Position numbers and translations under genes: made by a program
Shown here: positions 1-7,035 of the stretch, in pieces
Layout of the letters: the number at the start of each line of letters is the position of its first letter
How positions within the stretch are numbered: the stretch's first letter is position 1
The notes under the pieces: model-generated
The model's database searches: none
What the model was told of the DNA's origin: nothing
Seen by the model: only the letters and a program-made list of their open reading frames with translations
Assembly (NCBI GenBank): GCA_022774485.1
Contig: JALFLX010000056.1
Location: 1 to 21,112, forward strand
DNA: 21,112 nucleotides
Direction of reading: 5' to 3'
DNA from: Bacilli bacterium
Lineage (GTDB): Bacteria; Bacillota_I; Bacilli_A; RFN20; CAG-288

Positions 1-552
1 GTCTTTTGTGGCTAAGTCTGGGTTTACATATTCCCCATTGATCTGGTTGATGCTGTAATTTTGATAAGCGGTAGGTACTAAAGAAGTGAAGATCGTGTAG
101 AGGTGAGAGGAGATGGTGGAGTTAGAATCATAGAAGAAAGAGAGGCAGTTTTCTCCTTTTTTTGTGGGGTCATTTACCCACTCGTCGAAGTGATCAGAGA
201 AATATAAGACAAGATGAACCTCGCCATCTCTCACTTTCTCTTTCATTTGCTCTAAATCTGTTGAAGGATAACTTTGAAGCGTGAGGGTCGTGTCTGTCTC
301 AGTGGAGAAAAGATAAGAGGCACCAAGATCGACAAGCGCTGGCCTTTGACTCGATTCGTTCTCATTGTAATAGACCTGATACTGTGTGCCAGGCTCGATA
401 TCTTCTCCGGCCATCAAGTCTTTCATCACCCCGCCTAAGACATTGTAGATAACAAACAGCAAGATGCCAGGAAAGAAGAGAGCGAAGACAATCCGCTTAT
501 CGGTGAAGAAACGGATGAGCTCTTTTTTGAAAATGGTGAATACGTTTTTCAT
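1..552 (-). CDS. ABC-2 type transporter permease, NatB-like (3' end outside window)
   Basis: This is the N-terminal 184 codons of an ABC-2 family permease; the rest lies beyond the left edge. It begins MKNVFTIFKKELIRFFTDKR, the cytoplasmic lead-in typical of NatB-like permeases, followed by a first membrane helix at about residues 21-43. A long polar stretch follows, as expected for the large extracellular loop between the first two helices of this family. The ATG at 552 overlaps the stop of the upstream ATPase gene by four bases (ATGA), so the two are translationally coupled. It should form the membrane channel for that ATPase. NatAB in Bacillus exports sodium, but related pairs export other substrates and nothing here fixes the substrate. 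Family call is good; substrate unknown. Confidence 0.8.
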   Translation of the reverse strand, partial: MKNVFTIFKKELIRFFTDKRIVFALFFPGILLFVIYNVLGGVMKDLMAGEDIEPGTQYQVYYNENESSQRPALVDLGASYLFSTETDTTLTLQSYPSTDLEQMKEKVRDGEVHLVLYFSDHFDEWVNDPTKKGENCLSFFYDSNSTISSHLYTIFTSLVPTAYQNYSINQINGEYVNPDLATKD

Positions 553-1319
553 CTTCTTTCCTCCTTCTCATAGAGATCGAAGAAGACCTCTTCGAGATTC
601 TTGGATGCGGTCAGTTCTTTCATCGAACCTTCTAAGACAAGCTTTCCATCAAGCAAGATTCCCACTCGAGAGCAAAGCTTCTCTACCAAAGAGAAAATGT
701 GAGTGGAGAGGATAATCGCTTTTCCTTTCATTTTCTCTTCTAACAAGAAATCCTCCACAACTTTTGAGGAGATGATATCAAGACCGTTGGTCGGCTCATC
801 GAAGATGATAATATCCGGGTTGTTGCATAATGCGATTGCAAGAGACGCTTTTTGTCCCATACCGGTGCTGAGCTCGCCGAGTTTCATGTTCTGAAAGGAG
901 TCGACACCAAAGCGTTTGAAAAGTTCTTCTTTTCTCTTTTCACTCTCATCATCTGAGACTCCGTAAAGCCTACTCATGTAAGTGAAAGTGAAAGAGGGGG
1001 TGAAGAAAGGATCGAGTTTGAGCTCTGTGGTCAAAAATGAGATGTGTTTTCGATAATTTTCAATCTGCTTTTGAATATCTTTATCTAAATAGAGGACTTT
1101 TCCTTCAGAAGGTTCAATCAAAGAGGCGATGATACGCAAAGCAGTTGTTTTCCCGGCTCCATTTGGACCTAAAAGGCCGTAGATTTCACCGCTGGAAAGA
1201 GAAAGGGAGAGTTTTGAGAGCGCACAGAGTGTTTTCGCATCTGTCTTTTTCTCCTGGCGCTGTTTCCTAGAGAGCGGGAAGACTTTGCTGATTGCTTCAA
1301 TTTTTAATAACTCGCTCAT
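549..1319 (-). CDS. ABC transporter ATP-binding protein, NatA-like
   Basis: This is a 256-residue ATPase subunit. Walker A is GPNGAGKTT at residues 51-59, the signature LSTGM at 150-154, Walker B runs into DEP at 174-176, and the switch histidine is His207 in STH. The order and length fit the ABC-2 exporter ATPase class (NatA, CcmA and similar). An upstream in-frame ATG would add 12 residues, but the start at 1319 is preferred because it makes an ATGA overlap with the lipoprotein gene stop and starts directly on the conserved MSELLKIE strand. It couples to the permease in the same way at 549-552. The pair probably exports an ion or small molecule. A segment of extra basic and polar residues at about 16-30, between the first strand and Walker A, is longer than usual. 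Confidence 0.9.
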   Translation of the reverse strand: MSELLKIEAISKVFPLSRKQRQEKKTDAKTLCALSKLSLSLSSGEIYGLLGPNGAGKTTALRIIASLIEPSEGKVLYLDKDIQKQIENYRKHISFLTTELKLDPFFTPSFTFTYMSRLYGVSDDESEKRKEELFKRFGVDSFQNMKLGELSTGMGQKASLAIALCNNPDIIIFDEPTNGLDIISSKVVEDFLLEEKMKGKAIILSTHIFSLVEKLCSRVGILLDGKLVLEGSMKELTASKNLEEVFFDLYEKEERR

Positions 1320-1666
1320 AATGAACCGATCCTTCCATAGGCCGAATTGCGGCACACTTTGTCGTAATACATCAAATAAATCGCTTTGTCGCTTTCTTCG
1401 AGCGTGTCATTTTTTCCGTTGTATCTAAAGTAATTCTGCTTTTCCTCCTCTTGGAAAAGATAGGTGAGTTCATAGTAATAATCCAAAGAGTTATCGGCGG
1501 TATATTTCACATAAATGCACGATTTTTTCTGATAAGCATCTTTGTTCTCTATCTCGTGATCAAATGTTTCTAAGATTTTGTTGTAACCGGATTTGGCGTT
1601 GTTTGTTCCACAGCCGGTGAGCAAGAGCAGAGAAGTGAAAAAAAGGAAAGTCGATTTCCGTTTCAT
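1316..1666 (-). CDS. small lipoprotein of unknown function, first gene of the NatAB-like operon
   Basis: This 116-residue protein starts with a basic n-region (MKRK), a hydrophobic core and the lipobox LLTGC, with Cys19 as the predicted lipidated residue. The mature part is polar and rich in Tyr, Glu and Asn and should sit on the outer face of the membrane. I do not recognise a domain. The ATG at 1666 is preferred over one 7 codons upstream because AGGGGA lies just before it and the signal peptide then has normal length. The stop overlaps the ATPase start (ATGA), so it is made together with the transporter and may be an accessory or sensing lipoprotein. That role is inferred from position only. 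Confidence 0.75.
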   Translation of the reverse strand: MKRKSTFLFFTSLLLLTGCGTNNAKSGYNKILETFDHEIENKDAYQKKSCIYVKYTADNSLDYYYELTYLFQEEEKQNYFRYNGKNDTLEESDKAIYLMYYDKVCRNSAYGRIGSL

Positions 1667-1702
1667 TTGTGTTCCCCTTTCTAGCAATTATCTGCTGGAA
1701 TG

Positions 1703-1710
1703 ATTATACT
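1703..1710. promoter_or_regulatory. overlapping divergent -10 elements between the lipoprotein gene and truB
   Basis: On the minus strand 1708-1703 reads TATAAT, which would start the lipoprotein-NatAB transcript about 30 bases before its ATG. On the plus strand 1705-1710 reads TATACT, which would start truB only about 5-6 bases before its ATG. No convincing -35 box is visible on either side. The truB start lacks a Shine-Dalgarno, which fits a nearly leaderless message. Confidence 0.5.
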
Positions 1711-1722
1711 ATCTACCTAACG

Positions 1723-2583
1723 ATGAAAAAAGTGGGCTTCTTCTTTGTCGATAAACCGGAAGGCTATACTTCCAAAGATTGCGACAGTGTCATCAAACGG
1801 GATTTCAATCTCAAAAAAGCCGGCCATTTAGGGACATTGGATCCTTTTGCAACTGGCTTGTTGATTGTCGGTGTTTCGGATGCGACAAAGCTTTTTACTC
1901 TGATTGATGATGAGAAGAAAACCTATGTCGCAACTTTAGAACTCGGCGTGTTGACTGACACTCTTGACTGCACTGGAACAATCATTAAAAAAGAAGAAGT
2001 ACAACCTCTTTCTCTTTCAAAAATACAAGAAACGCTTACTTCTTTCTTAGGGAAGAGCACTCAAGAAGTTCCTCTTTATTCTGCAAAACATATCGATGGC
2101 GTAAGAGCTTATCATCTTGCAAGAGAAGGAAGCAAGGTCAAACCGCCCTCAATTCAGATTCATATCTCATCAATCCGCCTTCTATCATATCAGCATCCTT
2201 TTCTCACCTTTGAAGCAGAAGTCTCGAAAGGAACCTATCTCCGTTCCTTAGGAAGAGATATCGCAGAGAAGCTTCATACAATCGGCTCTCTTTCTAAGCT
2301 TAGAAGAACTAGAATCGGAAGCTATGATGTCAAAGAGGCGACAGAACTGAATCAATTAACGGATGAGAATCTCATCTCAATCCGTGAGATGTTTAGCTCT
2401 TACGTCTTCCACGAATGTAAAGAAGAGGAGAAAAAAGCGCTCATCAACGGTAATCCGCTCGCGCTTCCTTATTCCGATGAATTTGTCTTTTTGACAATTG
2501 AAGATGAAGTCCTCTCTCTTTATCAAAGAAGAGAGGATGGATTATATTATTCCTATCGAGGTTTCTCTAGATGCGACAGATAA
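1723..2583 (+). CDS. truB: tRNA pseudouridine(55) synthase TruB
   Basis: This is a 286-residue TruB, which converts U55 in the T-loop of tRNAs to pseudouridine. The family lead-in FVDKPEGYTS is at residues 8-17, and the catalytic aspartate is Asp40 in GHLGTLDPFATG. Further family blocks are visible, including the VSKGTYLRSLGRDI segment near the middle. The start at 1723 puts the conserved KPxGxTS motif at its normal distance from the N-terminus; an upstream ATG at 1669 would run into the divergent gene and add unrelated residues. No Shine-Dalgarno precedes the ATG and a TATACT box lies 13 bases upstream, so a very short or absent 5' leader is likely. It overlaps ribF by 13 bases. In most Bacilli truB follows rbfA; here it is separated and inverted. 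Confidence 0.96.
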   Translation: MKKVGFFFVDKPEGYTSKDCDSVIKRDFNLKKAGHLGTLDPFATGLLIVGVSDATKLFTLIDDEKKTYVATLELGVLTDTLDCTGTIIKKEEVQPLSLSKIQETLTSFLGKSTQEVPLYSAKHIDGVRAYHLAREGSKVKPPSIQIHISSIRLLSYQHPFLTFEAEVSKGTYLRSLGRDIAEKLHTIGSLSKLRRTRIGSYDVKEATELNQLTDENLISIREMFSSYVFHECKEEEKKALINGNPLALPYSDEFVFLTIEDEVLSLYQRREDGLYYSYRGFSRCDR

Positions 2584-3491
2584 TCACCATGCACACAAAA
2601 ATCACCGCGGAATGGAAAGTGAATGGCTCTTTGGTCATCGGTCTTTTTGATGGTGTTCATTTAGGACACCAAGAGCTGATTCAAGAGGCAAAAAAAGATC
2701 AGAGAGAAATCACTTGCCTCACATTCTCTTCCGCGATGGCCAACTCAATCGCACATAAAAGCGGCGGGTTATTGCTCACAGAAGATGAAAAAGAGGAGAA
2801 GCTAAAAGAGCTTGGTATCTCTCGTGAACTTGTCCTCCCTTTTGATGAAGAGACCAAAAACACTTCCAAAGAAGCTTTCCTCTCTTTTCTTCAATCCCTC
2901 TCCCCCACAAGGATTATCGTTGGGGAAGACTTCACTTTTGGAAAGAATATCGAAGGAAAAGCAAAGGACCTTTTCTCTTTGAAAGAAAAGGGTATTGAAA
3001 TCACCATCTTATCGTTAAAAGAACAAGACGGAGAAAAGATATCCTCGTCTAGAATTCGCAGACTTCTCTTAGATGGTAATGTAGAAAAAGCCAAAGAACT
3101 TCTCTCTTATCCCTTCTTCTATACCGGCGAAGTAAAAGCTGGAAAACACAATGGAAAAAGAATCGGATTCCCAACAGTCAACATCGAAGTGGAACCGTTG
3201 AAAGTCAAGCTGAAAGAGGGAGTGTATCTCACTAAGACATCTGTCTTAGGTCACACGTATCTTTCTATGACCAATGTCGGAAATCACCCGACCATCGATC
3301 CTCTCTCTACCTCTATTATCGAGACGTATCTTCTCGGTTTTGATGAGGAAATTTATGGAAAGACCATCCGTGTCGAATTTTTCTCTTTTCTCCGCCCTCA
3401 GCAGAAATTCAACTCTGTGAACGAACTTCATTCTCAGCTTAAACAGGATCGAGAAATCTGTATAAGACTCGCTAAGGAAATGAATTTATAA
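2571..3491 (+). CDS. ribF: bifunctional riboflavin kinase / FAD synthetase RibF
   Basis: This 306-residue enzyme phosphorylates riboflavin to FMN and adenylylates FMN to FAD. The N-terminal nucleotidyltransferase domain carries GLFDGVHLGH with the HxGH motif at residues 30-33 and SSSRIR at 158-163. The C-terminal kinase domain starts near residue 186, with GFPTVN at 199-204 and the IETYLLGFD block containing the family's catalytic glutamate. The start at 2571 has GAGG nine bases upstream, inside the end of truB; an ATG six codons later has no clear ribosome binding site. The truB-ribF pairing is the normal Bacilli arrangement. FMN and FAD supply flavoenzymes generally; nothing here links it to the neighbouring nrd genes. 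Confidence 0.96.
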   Translation: MRQIITMHTKITAEWKVNGSLVIGLFDGVHLGHQELIQEAKKDQREITCLTFSSAMANSIAHKSGGLLLTEDEKEEKLKELGISRELVLPFDEETKNTSKEAFLSFLQSLSPTRIIVGEDFTFGKNIEGKAKDLFSLKEKGIEITILSLKEQDGEKISSSRIRRLLLDGNVEKAKELLSYPFFYTGEVKAGKHNGKRIGFPTVNIEVEPLKVKLKEGVYLTKTSVLGHTYLSMTNVGNHPTIDPLSTSIIETYLLGFDEEIYGKTIRVEFFSFLRPQQKFNSVNELHSQLKQDREICIRLAKEMNL

Positions 3492-3497
3492 GAAAAG

Positions 3498-3521
3498 ACC
3501 TCGTTTGGTGCTCAAACAGGT
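3498..3521. repeat. inverted repeat after ribF, possible weak terminator
   Basis: The arms are ACCT+GTTTG and CAAAC+AGGT, with one bulged C and a 5-base loop, placed 6 bases after the ribF stop. On the plus strand no U-tract follows directly; on the minus strand TCTTTTCTT follows. It may help end truB-ribF, but it lacks the features of a strong intrinsic terminator. Confidence 0.35.
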
Positions 3522-3548
3522 AAGATCAATCACGGTTTTTCATTGAGG

Positions 3549-3572
3549 AAAAAAGCGGAACCGAAGTTCCGC
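3549..3572 (-). terminator. intrinsic terminator of nrdD-nrdG with a UUCG tetraloop
   Basis: On the minus strand the stem GCGGAAC / GTTCCGC closes a TTCG loop, forming the very stable C(UUCG)G tetraloop, and six Ts follow. It begins two bases after the nrdG stop. The plus strand lacks a following T-tract, so it works only for the nrd transcript. Confidence 0.9.
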
Positions 3573-3574
3573 TA

Positions 3575-4114
3575 TCAGTCTTGATTTGTTTCGTTCTCGT
3601 AAATGAATTTGCCGTTGAAGTCTTTTAACCAGACAATCTTTCCTTGTCTTCTGGTCTCTTTGAGATCGATGACACGCTGGTTTTTAGACCCTCTCCATTT
3701 GAGATGCCCTGGCCCTGGATTCTCGCTCTCGACATATCTTCCATCGACAAGGACATCGATGTATTTCATCATCTCAAGCGACTCAATCTCTTCGTATAAG
3801 AATCCGGTGTATACCCAGATGGTCTTGTTCGGGAAGAGGTTTTTAATCCATGCCATCATCTTGGTGGCTTCATCGATGTTAGATGGGAAGGTCGCCTCAC
3901 CGCCAGAAAAGGTGACACCTTCAATCTCTTCTTTAGAGAGGTCTTCCTTTAAGATGTCAAAATGCTCCTGAGAAAGCTCTTTTCCCAAATCGGGATTTTG
4001 AGCTTCTTTGTTTTGACATCCAGGGCAGTTATGAGAACATCCCGCGCACCAGATTACATCGCGCAATCCGGTGCCGTTGACTTGGTTGTTGCGATCGATG
4101 CGGATGATTTTCAT
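3575..4114 (-). CDS. nrdG: anaerobic ribonucleoside-triphosphate reductase activating protein NrdG
   Basis: This 179-residue radical SAM enzyme generates the glycyl radical on NrdD. The iron-sulfur ligands are Cys26, Cys30 and Cys33 in CSHNCPGC (CX3CX2C), with an additional Cys23. The SAM-binding GGE motif is at 71-73. Length and motifs match NrdG. The gene starts two bases after the nrdD TAG stop with no clear Shine-Dalgarno, so it probably depends on ribosomes finishing nrdD. A strong terminator follows at once. The reaction needs reduced [4Fe-4S] and S-adenosylmethionine and is destroyed by oxygen, consistent with an anaerobic host. Confidence 0.95.
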   Translation of the reverse strand: MKIIRIDRNNQVNGTGLRDVIWCAGCSHNCPGCQNKEAQNPDLGKELSQEHFDILKEDLSKEEIEGVTFSGGEATFPSNIDEATKMMAWIKNLFPNKTIWVYTGFLYEEIESLEMMKYIDVLVDGRYVESENPGPGHLKWRGSKNQRVIDLKETRRQGKIVWLKDFNGKFIYENETNQD

Positions 4115-4116
4115 AG

Positions 4117-6384
4117 CTACATCGACTTTCTATCGTGGACTTCAGCCATCTTCGCATCATTCATCTTGGTGTCGCCAGAGACTTTTGAATAACCTAAGTA
4201 TCCGCAGACACGGTTGATTTCAGTGATGTTGTGGCTGTGGCAAACAGGGCAGACGTCGATTCCATCATCGATCTTAGCACCGCAGTCGTTGCAGTAGCTC
4301 TTTTCGATGTTGACACCAAAGTAATAACCTAACTTCATGGCGCGGTCGACACATTGGGAGATGTAATTTTCGTTCATACCAGTAGTGAAACGGCAGTACT
4401 GGATGTGTCCGCCAGATGCGAGATGGAAGTATCTGAACTCTGCATCTTGTTTCTGGAACGGAGTGATCTCTTCAGAGACATGCATATGGAAAGAGTTTGT
4501 GAAGTAAGCGCGATCTGAGACTTTGGGAATGATTCCGTATTTTCTCTTGAACTGTTCCACCTGGGTTCCGCAGAGAGATTCTGCCGGAGTTCCGTAAATG
4601 GCGGCGATATACGGGATATCTTTTCCATAGTGAGCTTTCTTATCATCAACATAAGCGACAATGTGCTTCAGAACTTCGTAGGCAAAGGCTTTCTCATTAT
4701 CTTTTTCTTCATATAAGGAGTGGCCGTTATATAACTCTTGAAGTTCGTTTAAGGCGGTGAAACCATAAGAGAAAGTCGCTCTTTCCACTAACGGCTTGAT
4801 GGAGTCAGCAGGTTTGAGATAGGCAAAGCCTCCTTGAGAGTAGGCGACAGGGATTGAAGTCGCTTTGATCTTGGAGAGGAAGTCAAAGGTTTTGATGTGG
4901 ATGCCGTTGATGACATCGAGGTAATAATCTAAGACTTCATAGAAATCTCTTCCTTCTAACTGAGCTTTCCTTAAAATCATCGGCAAGTTGAGAGAGACAG
5001 CACCGCCGTTGAATCTGCCGGTGAAGACAGGACGGTCATTCTCATCTGCAGGGCTGAGTTTTCCTCTCTCATAATAAGGGGAGAGGTAAGCGCGGCATCC
5101 CATCGGAGAGATGATGCTGTCAACCCATTCCGGATTCTCTTTGACACAGTTGTTCTCATCGAGATACCAGCGGGAGACACCGAATTTGTGATATTTGTGG
5201 AAGACTTTGGCAATTGATGGCTCAAAGTGATCCGTGGCTGCTCCTTTGATTAAGGATTCATCCGGAATATCGAGAGAGAGCCAATCCGGATACATGGCTT
5301 TGGCGGAGCACTCGATACCTTCTTTGTACAGCCAGTGAAGCGGCTTTCCCTCTCCGTGAAGGTCTTTCGTGTAGAGGAAGACAAGCTTCGGGAAAATAGC
5401 CGGTCTCTTGTGACCTTTATGACCCTGTCCGTTCTTTCTGACTTTGAGGGCTAAGGACCAAACTAAGGAGCCGAAGAATGTCTCATCACAACCGCCTGTG
5501 AATGTGGTGAAGGGATAATCACCACGGGAGCTAGCGACGGTGTTGAAGGTGTGTTCAAAGCCTTGGAATCCTTGCTCGATATCACGGCTAGTCTTTTTTA
5601 ACGCGTAATTTTTAGCTTTCTCTTCATCGTATTCACAACCGGCATCGCCGATAAGGTTCTTATATTCCTCTAAATAAGATTTGTAACTCTTCTCAGCATA
5701 TGGAGCTAAGATGGAGTCAATCTCAGGAACGGTGAAACCGCCATACTGCATCGAGGCGCAGTTGAGAGTCAAGTCAGAGATGAGGTTGCAAGCAGTTCTG
5801 ACGTCTTTCGGTTCGTTGTAGCCGATGTTCTCCCACTCAAAACCTCCCGCTAAGACTCTTCCCATATCGAAAAGACAGCAGTTGTAAGTGAGGAGACGGG
5901 AGGAGATGTCGTGAATGTAAAGGAAGCCATCATCGATGGCAGCGAGCTCTTCTTTATTTAAGAAGGTCTTGCGGTAGAGCTGCTTTGAAAAAGCGTTATA
6001 AGTGAGAGTTCTCTGTGTGGAGACTAGGGCAGAGGTGGTGTTTGCGTTGGAACGATCTGCCAAGAAGTTGAGCTGATCCACAGTCTTGATGGTCTCATCC
6101 ATCATGCGGACAAAGTCCTGTTTGTAGTTTCTGTAATCACGGTAGCTCTTTGCGACAGCGTTATTGACCTGATCGAGCGCTAATTCGACATAAACATGCA
6201 TCTTAGCGACAGGAATATATTCGCTCCCGCTCTCTTTGATGGAAGTCTCAACGATGTTCTGAATCTTTCTCCAGTCATCTTCGGTAAGTTTAACATTGAC
6301 GCGGTTGGCACTCTTGGTGACAGCGGCGATGATTTTCTCAAAATCGTAATCGACTAAACGCTCATCTTTTTTAATGATCTTCAT
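4117..6384 (-). CDS. nrdD: anaerobic (class III) ribonucleoside-triphosphate reductase NrdD
   Basis: This 755-residue enzyme reduces ribonucleoside triphosphates to dNTPs under anaerobic conditions. An ATP-cone regulatory domain occupies about residues 1-90 (opening MKIIKKDERLVDYDFEKI). The C-terminal glycyl radical site is Gly728 in RVCGYLG. The adjacent zinc site is formed by Cys698, Cys701, Cys712 and Cys715. An internal NCASMQYGGF block near residue 210 belongs to the conserved barrel. A GGAGG lies 12 bases before the ATG, a rather long spacing. nrdG follows two bases later and activates it. No aerobic reductase is present in the window. I looked for a clear NrdR box pair upstream and did not see one. 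Confidence 0.97.
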   Translation of the reverse strand: MKIIKKDERLVDYDFEKIIAAVTKSANRVNVKLTEDDWRKIQNIVETSIKESGSEYIPVAKMHVYVELALDQVNNAVAKSYRDYRNYKQDFVRMMDETIKTVDQLNFLADRSNANTTSALVSTQRTLTYNAFSKQLYRKTFLNKEELAAIDDGFLYIHDISSRLLTYNCCLFDMGRVLAGGFEWENIGYNEPKDVRTACNLISDLTLNCASMQYGGFTVPEIDSILAPYAEKSYKSYLEEYKNLIGDAGCEYDEEKAKNYALKKTSRDIEQGFQGFEHTFNTVASSRGDYPFTTFTGGCDETFFGSLVWSLALKVRKNGQGHKGHKRPAIFPKLVFLYTKDLHGEGKPLHWLYKEGIECSAKAMYPDWLSLDIPDESLIKGAATDHFEPSIAKVFHKYHKFGVSRWYLDENNCVKENPEWVDSIISPMGCRAYLSPYYERGKLSPADENDRPVFTGRFNGGAVSLNLPMILRKAQLEGRDFYEVLDYYLDVINGIHIKTFDFLSKIKATSIPVAYSQGGFAYLKPADSIKPLVERATFSYGFTALNELQELYNGHSLYEEKDNEKAFAYEVLKHIVAYVDDKKAHYGKDIPYIAAIYGTPAESLCGTQVEQFKRKYGIIPKVSDRAYFTNSFHMHVSEEITPFQKQDAEFRYFHLASGGHIQYCRFTTGMNENYISQCVDRAMKLGYYFGVNIEKSYCNDCGAKIDDGIDVCPVCHSHNITEINRVCGYLGYSKVSGDTKMNDAKMAEVHDRKSM

Positions 6385-6411
6385 AATACAATTGCTCCTC
6401 CATTGAAAACT

Positions 6412-6417
6412 ATTATA
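6412..6417 (-). promoter_or_regulatory. probable -10 element for nrdDG
   Basis: The minus strand reads TATAAT here, 27 bases before the nrdD ATG, with GGAGG in between. No good -35 hexamer at 16-18 bases is evident; TTACAA lies about 21 bases upstream. The proposed leader is about 20 bases long. Confidence 0.5.
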
Positions 6418-6492
6418 GCGAAAGAGAAAGAGAGTGTGTTGTAAGACGCTTAAGAAATTAATTCCGGATTGAAATTATATTTCTCGAGAGAG

Positions 6493-6520
6493 AAAACAAG
6501 AGGCGTAAACCTCTTGTTTT
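6493..6520 (-). terminator. terminator at the end of the rimP-rbfA operon
   Basis: A perfect 11-bp stem, AAAACAAGAGG paired with CCTCTTGTTTT, has a 6-base loop. It lies about 45 bases after the rbfA stop. The T-run is part of the 3' arm, so the structure could act on either strand. The only transcript arriving is the minus-strand one; on the plus strand there is no gene to terminate. Confidence 0.8.
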
Positions 6521-6564
6521 TGTAAGAAAAGTGTAAAATTATTGTCAGAATCAAGAAAAGAAAA

Positions 6565-7035
6565 TTATTCTGATTTTTCTTCTTTCTTTGCTTTGACCGG
6601 CGATGCTTTCTTGGTTGTAGATTTCTTGGTTGTAGTTTTCTTGGTTGGGGATTTCTTTGGCTTCTCTTCTTTGAAAACATCTGCAAGAGTCACTGGTTTT
6701 CTATTGTTGACCTCTTCTAAGAAGAGCTTCATCTGAAGATCTTTTTCGTAATCTTTATCAGCGACAAAGATCAGAGCAGGGGTCTTATAGATATCGAGCT
6801 TCTTAGCTAACATGGAACGGATTTTTTTGCTGTTGTTATTCAAAAAGGCGACGATAGAATCAGTTTTGTTGGGATCAAGATCAGAAATGTAAACCTTGCA
6901 ATAGGAGTAGTCAGAAGTGACTTCCACTCGGTTGAGAGATGAGAATTTGACCACCGGAGATTTAAGCTCGTAAAGAATGATATCGGTGAGATCTTTTTTG
7001 ATGATCTGAGCGACTCTTCCTTTCTTATCAGCCAT
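6565..7035 (-). CDS. rbfA: ribosome-binding factor A RbfA with Lys/Thr-rich tail
   Basis: This 156-residue protein helps mature the 16S rRNA 5' end and assemble the 30S subunit. Residues 1 to about 115 form the RbfA KH-like fold, including RVAQIIKKDLTDIIL at the start and the CKVYISDL strand. After about residue 125 comes a low-complexity basic tail of repeated Lys, Thr and Ser (KKTTTKKSTTKK), making the protein longer than the usual 115-125 residues. The start at 7035 is chosen because GGAGG precedes it at normal spacing; it overlaps the infB end by 8 bases. It is the last gene of its operon. The tail is probably disordered and RNA-binding, which is an inference from its charge. Confidence 0.93.
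   Translation of the reverse strand: MADKKGRVAQIIKKDLTDIILYELKSPVVKFSSLNRVEVTSDYSYCKVYISDLDPNKTDSIVAFLNNNSKKIRSMLAKKLDIYKTPALIFVADKDYEKDLQMKLFLEEVNNRKPVTLADVFKEEKPKKSPTKKTTTKKSTTKKASPVKAKKEEKSE

Noticed and set aside
6421..6564. A possible small gene or RNA between rbfA and nrdD
   Set aside because: Apart from the terminator at 6493-6520 and the nrdD promoter box I see no start, ribosome binding site or structure; the overlapping ORFs are shadows of the rbfA tail.
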